DNA from: Siderastrea siderea | Taxonomy: Eukaryota > Cnidaria > Anthozoa > Scleractinia > Rhizangiidae | DNA: 64,000 nucleotides | Direction: 5' to 3' | Assembly (NCBI GenBank): GCA_964030785.1 | Contig: OZ034970.1 | Coordinates: 16,799,911 to 16,863,910, forward strand | Part shown: piece after piece, positions 57,260 to 64,000 of the stretch | Position numbering within the stretch: position 1 is the first letter of the stretch | How the letters are laid out: every line of letters begins with the position of its first letter | Translations under genes and position numbers: made by a program | The notes under the pieces: generated by a model | Database searches by the model: none | The model's input: the letters and a program-made list of their open reading frames with translations, nothing else | Told to the model about the DNA's origin: nothing

Positions 57260-60200
57260 GTCGCCGTCGTCGTAACTTAAAATCCTTAATTCTGTCTCTG
57301 TGTGACAGTTTAAGCCATTTTGATCTAACGAACATGTTAGTATGAAATGCCAGCTTGATATTTATCCGATTTGGTTTTATCAGTTGAGTTGATAAGGTAA
57401 CTTGACCACCGTAAGGCAATAAGTGCTCATGTAATCGACAAGGGAATTTCCGCGTTAGAAAAACGCTGGAATCCTGGCACACAGCAATTACAAGCGACGC
57501 AGACAATAATGCGAAACAATTACCTAGACAATACTCAATTTTATTATGATCTTCTGATTAGCATTTTATTCCCACTAAAGTATTTTTATTGTTTTTATTA
57601 TAATTTCTCTTTTTCACACTTTTTGCAGTATATATTTTAATGTTCGCGCTTTTTATTCACCACTTGTCAAAGATTGCAGACTGGCAATCGAAAGCTCGTA
57701 AACTTTTAAATTTTTAACCAGAGAACGCTCAAAATCTTATTATGAAAAAGATGATATTCGAACGTTAGCCTTTCGTAAGAGCAATTGAAAGGCTAACGCT
57801 CGAAACGTCCGCTTTTGAATTTCTCATCAACTCAGTTGATTATACGAAATGTTCGTGTTTCATTTCCCCAACGATGCACCTACACAGTTTACTTGGAACC
57901 TAACCCTTTTAGTTGATATTTATTTGATATGCATCACTTTCTAATCAGGAAAGTCTATTTTTTATTCCCCCAAGCTGTGTATAACATCATAATTTCTAAG
58001 ATATATGTGGTTCTCTTTTCATTAGTTACTGTTCGTTTATTGCATCCGTTTGGCGGTGAGAATTATCCAGAAAAACAATATTTATAGTGCAATTGCTGTA
58101 ATGTAATCAGCTCTTATGTAATCGGCTGTTCTTAAATAAATGACCTTTTTGTGAGCTTAGGTGGGGCTATTCTTTACAGGTGGTACGACCCGAGCATCTT
58201 TCGGGGATTTTTTGTCTGACTTGTCGTTGTTGGTAAACGTATTTTCAAGAGCACGTGGCTGTCGTTATTCAATTTTTTTTTCTTGTTTTTTTGCAGGGAG
58301 GGGAGGTTTCCCGGTTTTTCGAGAACTCAGATATATATCCAGGTAGTACGTGGGGCGATATTCCTGCGATATTGTTCCTTCGGCATGGAAACGAACGCCG
58401 GTAAATCATCTATTACACCAAAAATCTATTATATATGCCATACACACCTTTACCCACAAATACCGGTATGCCAGCAAAGATAAATCCATTAAGGCCAGGT
58501 GAGGAGAAGGCTTGTGGTTAATCCGATTTGGGTACTTGAAAAAATTTTGTGCACCATATTAAAGGGCACATGCTCACAGTATGACAATGACTTACTGTGG
58601 CAATATTTATTAAAGGGACCCGACTTTTGTGAACTAAATTCCAGATGTTTGAATGTTTTTACATTACAGTGGAGATAGCCAAATATCAACGTTAACTTTC
58701 AGCAACAGATATTATCCAGTCACGTTTGAAAAATTTAAACTGTATCTGTGCGAGCATGGAGTAGTTTTAAGGGTTCTGCTGAAAGGATTTTGAAAGAAGG
58801 GAACAGCAGTTGCTTTACTTGGTAGTAATTTGCAGACGTGTTACAGTTTTGAAGGGTCTGCTTGGACATTCACTGGTCTTTTAAACTCTGATATTGCTAT
58901 TTCACCTTGGACAGGCAGTTTATATTCTTACAATAGACGTAGATTGCTAGCAAGAATTTAATAAAAACGGGGGGCGGGCAAACTAAAGAAACGCCTACGG
59001 GATTAAGCTAGCTGTTCTGTTGTGAGATAGGGTATATTCTGCGTATTTTGAAAAATAGTTCACATTTTTCCGATTTAGCTCTGAAATACTACAGGCATGA
59101 TTTTAAAAGAGATCTATGAGACCATTTACAGTTGCTAGTAATCTCTTTCGATACTTATTAATAAACAGAATTTCACCTAGAAGAAAAGAATTTAATAGTG
59201 ACAGGACACCACTCCTACGGTTTTAACAAAAATCACTTGCTTTTATTTTGAAACCTCGTATTGTAAAGTTTTGGTAAGTAGTGCTGACAGTAGCAGCTAC
59301 TAAATGTGTTTCTTTGTTCATTGAAGCTGTGAATTCTTGACATGTTTTACATGTACAAGTCGGATACAAATCGTTTTTGCTTTTTTGAAGGACCGGTACT
59401 ACTTAGACCTTAAAATCTAAGAAAAGCATCTTAGTTGTCAGGAATTCCACAAACAAACCTGATTTCGTTTGACCGTTGTTGTTGTTTTTTAATCTCAATT
59501 TTAGTGTTTAGATGTTTCCTGGCAACGTAGCTAGCACACATTGTTTTGGCTCGCTAACTCCTAAAATAGGTCGCATTTTGTGAATTTGCCAGCGTTAAAT
59601 TGGAGCGGATACTGGAACTGTGAGCAGTCTCAAGCAGGTCCGGCAATAAGGTAAGGGACACCCTCTCCTATCCACCCAGCAGTCTGGCGCTGAAAAAAAA
59701 TATATGTTAGGCTATAATTCAGCCAAGGTCGAGTTTTTATTATATTATTCTTTCGGATATTATTCAAAGACTATTCTTATTCTTTCAGATACTGTATTGT
59801 CCTGATTGTTTACTAAGGGTAAATATAAGATGTCCCGTCCCTATTTATACCTCGCTACTTTCAGAGGTAAAGCAGCGTGCTACACTAAGGGCGCTGTTAT
59901 TAGCCTTGGGAGAAAGCTGACACAAAACTTAAATTGAAGTCTGATAACATCTTATCTTTTCTTTGGTAAGTTTCACTTCTTACTTGTATAGTATTTGTTT
60001 TTCATGTATTTGTCTTTCTTTTCTTTTTTTTTTTTTTTTTGGTTGATTTCTCTATTTTTAAGAAAAAAAGGATTTTGCATGAAAAGGTTTTCTCGTTTCG
60101 AAGGCTTCATGCAGAACTATTTTGAAAATAAAGCAAAGCATGGACCCAAGCTAAAAAATTTGTCTGCTATACCTGAAACAACATTTGTATACAAATTGTC

Positions 60201-60830
60201 GTAAGCTCAAGACTTCAAAACTATGAGCACAGAATAAGGTATTTTATTTAAGTATCAAGAGTAAGGAAACTTAAAGATTTTCATAAAAACACTTGCTTCG
60301 ATGCTAAAAGAAAAAAGACTACAGCTTACAGAGGTAAATTGCCAAACAGTTTTATTTCTCACACACAAGGACTAGAAAAAAAAAAAGCTCGTGGAATTCT
60401 CAAATCGAGTCAGAAGAATGCTTCATTTCACAAATTTCGGAATTGTGCTTTTGCTCCGTATTATCTTGATGACAAAATACAACTAATTACTCCTTAGGCT
60501 CGACTACTTAGCAAACATTCATCACATCAGAACTGGTTAATTACTAGACGAAAAGTTCTATTACACTCCGAAAACGGTCAAAATATGATACGTAAAAAAA
60601 ATCATGTATTTGAAGTGTCGGCCGGTAAATTATTTACAGAGAGTGAGAAATGTTTTCGCAGTTTTTCAGCAAGTTTACTTTGCGAACCAAAATCTTGGCT
60701 ACCCCTAAAACAAGAGTTCAAACATCAAAAAAATTAAACAAACGGGACAGAGACGGAGCCATTTAGCCGTTTTTTCGAAATAATACTTCTTGTGTTAGTG
60801 TTCGAGATTTTCAGATTCACTCAGTAAACC
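57260..60830. other. intergenic with small repeats
   Basis: 57381-57416 is a Penelope-terminus relic (GATAAGGTAACTTGACCACCGTAA). A hairpin at 57769-57803 pairs GTTAGCCTTTC with GAAAGGCTAAC and is followed by GCTCGAAACGTCC, also Penelope-like. T-rich and A-rich runs lie at about 60010-60050 and 60375. Open frames here show no family features. Confidence 0.45.
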
Positions 60831-60884
60831 CGAGAAATGAAGAAACAAACATGTTTAGCGTACTATAGTAATACTAAACATACT

Positions 60885-61148
60885 GAGTGGGGGGAGGGGA
60901 AAGGGGAGCGGGAGACCGGGAGAAAAGGGGGCGGGAGGTGTACGGGAGGCGGGAGAAGAGGTGGCGGGAAGCGGGATTCCCAAGGTGGCGGGAAGCGAGA
61001 GAAAAAGGGAAAAATTATGCAACATTGCGCAATATTTCGCAATCGAAAAAATGCAAAGGGGCGGGAGCCAAAAAATACAGGGCGGGAACCGGGATTAAAG
61101 GGTACGGAAAGCGGGAGGTTCAAACCCCCCTGTCCCCCCCCCCCCCCC
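60885..61148 (+). repeat. G-rich imperfect GGCGGGA array with poly-C end
   Basis: About 230 bp of repeated GGGAG, GGCGGGA and GCGGGA motifs, ending in a C-run of about 15-20 (61128-61148). The strand has many G-runs spaced a few bases apart, compatible with G-quadruplex formation. Long open frames on both strands here are compositional. Confidence 0.75.
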
Positions 61149-61221
61149 TACTGAGGTATATCAAATTAAACTCAACCATATGCATTTTATATTATACTTA
61201 CAGACTTTATTTTGACGTGAG

Positions 61222-61273
61222 ATGGAATTATTCCTGTTGTTCACTGTTTTTGGTGCAGTCACGAGTCAGAGCA
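61222..61273 (+). CDS. isolated signal-peptide exon of a secreted protein
   Basis: The ATG at 61222 reads MELFLLFTVFGAVTSQS, a compact signal peptide with a TSQS cleavage region, and is followed directly by a perfect GTAAGT donor at 61274 in phase 1. This is the same phase as the first coding exon of CA2, so a third carbonic anhydrase is conceivable, but no downstream exon was found in the window. It could be the first exon of any secreted protein. Confidence 0.45.
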
Positions 61274-62778
61274 GTAAGTATCTTATCTGTAAAATTTTAA
61301 AGAAGTTTCAATGTATCGTTATATTATCCAAATAGCCATTTAAAATGCCGTTTGGTCAAACGAAAATAAAAACAGATCCAAAATAATTCCTTAGCAACAA
61401 CTAACGTGAACCCTAAGTTGATAATAGAGATTATTAAAAACTGGACTAGGGACATTGGATTTCTAGCATTTTGACTGGCTAATCGGAGATAGGTTATCGG
61501 CTCATAACTCTGCTGTGACCAAATATGGCCAATGAACGCATAACCAATAAGTGAGCTGAAAGTTTTTTCTCCGCGAGCAACCCGACGAGAAGAATGGACG
61601 AGAAAAACATCACTTTGCAGATAAGTTAAATTAAGGAGAAATTACAACTGAACGTCACTAAGGCGCAAATCTAAATTGTTTCGGAGTGCTTGATTTCTTA
61701 GGACGACAAGAAACTGTGTAGAAATAGAAGTTTAAGCATTTAGAGCTGCGTTCATAATTTCTTTCACCGTCACAAAACACACTACCAGAGAGAGCGACAC
61801 ATTTTGGCTATACCATATACCACGCAAAATTGACACTGGTTTACCTGCACATAATGTAGCTCTGTGTTAGTCCGGCTCCACATGATGTTCAAATACAAAT
61901 CGGATGCCATGTAAAATAAGTTGAAACGCTTTCCCAGTTGTCTGAGTGTTGTTTTTACCATTCCGTCCGCGACCTCTTAACTGAGAGCAACTGCGTTTTG
62001 TGGTTTGCGTCAAAAAAGTAAGATGGCGAATTTTAATGTTCCTCGCTTCAGCTATATTGCGCGAACGGATAACAAAGATGTTCATTTCAACTCTCGCAGC
62101 TACAGTGGTGAGATCGTTTAGCTTCAATCCGCTTTGAACGATGAATACAAAAATTTTTCAGCCAATAATTGGAAGATTTTTTTCCAAAACTTGTGCTAGT
62201 TCCTTTCAATTCAGAGCAGTTTCATTGATTCATTCAACCTTGCAAAGAAACACTGCAACACATCGCAACATTTTGGCGCCTTTTCAGTTCAGTCATGTGA
62301 TCGATTCTTGCCCTTTTTATCTGTCTCTCATTTTTTCTTTCTTTCTTGATTTTATAGCAGTTAGCAGTTGAGAGTTTTAAATAAAACAAATATACTACTC
62401 GGGCTTGATGTATATCAAATGTTTTTAACCAACTCGGCGTGTTATTTATCATTTGATATCGAACGCGCCCTCGAAGAATAATGGTCTAATAATAGAGATC
62501 GATATATTTACAAAAAACTAAGTACCTTAAATCTGTTAAATACAGGGTTGTGATTATCATTCCGTTTGGAATCTTCGTATTACTATGCTAGTCCAAAGGT
62601 GACAAAATATCAAGTTCACCATTTATTCATGTCAAGACACATTTTTCTACATCAATTATTTTATAATCATACCATTTTGTCACATATTTATGTCAAGACA
62701 TTTTTCCTTGACAATGGATTTTTTTCTGTTTCAAGCGATTATTTTCTTAAATCAAATAGCCATTAATTTTGTCAATAT
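61274..62778. other. putative intron or intergenic DNA
   Basis: AT-rich. No exon matching CA exon 2 (a short GYG-containing exon) was seen. Minus-strand and plus-strand open frames at 61867-62371 lack known motifs. Confidence 0.35.
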
Positions 62779-63898
62779 GGTTGTACACATTTTTATACAT
62801 CAAGAAAGCCTGGAGACGAGCTTTCGATCAACCGAAGAGGAGTCTGGGAACTAGCAGTAAGTGAAACAGCATGGTGACGGCCAGCAATCGTTTCTTTATT
62901 CACAACGCAGAAGACTTTTCCAAAGAATCTTGCCTGTGCTCCGTCAGTACACCACACGCCTTGAGCCGCATGATGAAAACCAAACTGAGTTCTTATTGCA
63001 AAGTGTACACCCTGAAGAAAAATCTACGTACGTTGCATAACTGAAGCACTGAAGCTTGCTCTGATGTCGTATGATATTGCAAGGTCACTGTAAATGTAAA
63101 TGCACGTCCTGATCAACCGGCTCTCAGATACGATTAAGCGCAACTTACTAACGCCATAAGGCGAATCTTGGAAAGACTGGAAGGCCTCCACTGCGATAAT
63201 AATGAGGACAGTGATTATGAGGACAGGACAACATGTACAAACGCTGGTATCTTATCGCTGGTATCTTATCGTAGTGGAGGCCTTCCAATCTTTTCGAGTC
63301 TTTCCAAGATTCGCGAAGTAATCACCTTATGGCGTTAATAAGTTGCTCTAAGGCCAGTGACACGCTCATCGCGGCGAAGTTGATCGATTGCCGGCGATTT
63401 TCGCAGAGCTGAGCAGCGAATTTTGATCGATATCTGACATGTCAGATACTGGCGAGTAAAATCGCTATAAAAATCGCCCTCTCGGGAACGGGCACTCTTG
63501 GCGATTTTCACTGGTGATCAAAATTCCCCTCGAAGCGTGTATAAAATCGCTTAGTGTGTTGCTAGCTCGAGTCGTATCTGTGAGGCCGTTGATGTTTCGC
63601 AGGTTATGGATTGGTACATTACACGTACATGTAGCTTTCCTTCATAGCGTCGTACTCTTTGCCATAAGAACTCAGATTGGTTGCCATCACGCACCTTAAG
63701 GCATGTGGTGCACTGACGAGGAACAGAGTCAAGATTCTTTGGGAAACTCTTCTGTTAGAAATAAAGAAATCATTCTGGCCTAGCCCTGTTGCGAGTGCAC
63801 CGCCATGTTGTGTGAGTTACAGCTAGTTCCCAGACTCCTCTTCGGTTGATCGAAAGCTCGTCTCCAGGCTTTCTTGATGCATAAAAATGTGTACAACC
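62779..63898. mobile_element. nested foldback element
   Basis: Outer inverted arms of about 77 bp: 62779-62855 and 63822-63898, from GGTTGTACACATTTTTATAC to GGGAACTAGC. Inside is a second hairpin: 63144-63197 (ACTTACTAACGCCATAAGGCGA to GGCCTCCACTGCGATAA) pairs with 63270-63347. A short direct repeat CGCTGGTATCTTATCG lies in its loop (about 63240-63272). No clear target duplication at the outer ends. Confidence 0.75.
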
Positions 63899-64000
63899 AA
63901 ATGTGATAAGATTAATTATTTATTTGATTTAAGAAAATAATCGACCCAATAATTGCTTGATAGAGAAAGAATTCTATTGACAAGAAAAATTGTTTTGATA

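Noticed and set aside
60863..61300. Proline- and glycine/arginine-rich frames
   Set aside because: Compositional artefacts of the G-rich array and C-run.

Overview
Eukaryotic nuclear DNA, AT-rich, with spliced genes, GT/AG introns, many TIR elements, an LTR retroelement, LINE and Penelope-like remnants and microsatellites. The gene content (secreted alpha-carbonic anhydrases of the nacrein/STPCA kind, a PAN/apple secreted protein) and the repeat families suggest an anthozoan, most likely a stony coral. This is inferred from content, not from a search.

Layout. 1-1.9 kb: a TTAA-flanked MITE and a minus-strand zinc-finger/transposase-like gene with two homopolymer frameshifts. 2.1-7.7 kb: carbonic anhydrase gene CA1 (+), six visible exons with consistent phases, all zinc ligands, and a ~130-residue Gly-Asn repeat in the catalytic domain, as in molluscan nacrein. 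8.7-10.1 kb: two small inverted-repeat elements. 10.95-16.56 kb: a 5.6-kb palindromic element flanked by TTAA, built from two head-to-head halves. 18.2-23.6 kb: CA2 (+), a paralogue with the same exon phases, broken by an in-frame TAA just before the zinc-binding histidines, a 1.8-kb foldback element inserted at TTAA inside coding exon 6, and a missing C-terminus. 23.55-23.93 kb: start of a PAN/apple gene with a frame jump. 24.9-30.7 kb: a dead BEL/Pao retroelement (-). 31-32 kb: a LINE fragment (+). 32.2-35 kb: a GC-rich ~130-bp repeat and a Crypton/QRICH-like fragment. 37.4 kb: a pogo-like MITE. 42-45.1 kb: a tRNA-like SINE head, a Myb/SANT-like exon (-) and a Penelope-like element (+) with a ~126-bp segment repeated four times inside its RT. 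45.55-46.23 kb: a foldback element built from an 11-bp minisatellite in inverted orientation. 47.27-55.51 kb: a head-to-tail duplication of 3.4 and 4.8 kb. 56-64 kb: diverged tandem repeats, a possible membrane-protein exon, an isolated signal-peptide exon (61.22 kb) and a nested hairpin element.

How it fits together. CA1 and CA2 form a tandem cluster of secreted carbonic anhydrases, enzymes that supply bicarbonate at calcification or ion-transport surfaces. CA1 looks functional; CA2 looks like a recent pseudogene or a damaged allele. The most striking feature is that the CA1 Gly-Asn repeat and the CA2 transposon occupy the same loop of the protein, and the CA2 element lies so that either excision or splicing would leave the frame open.
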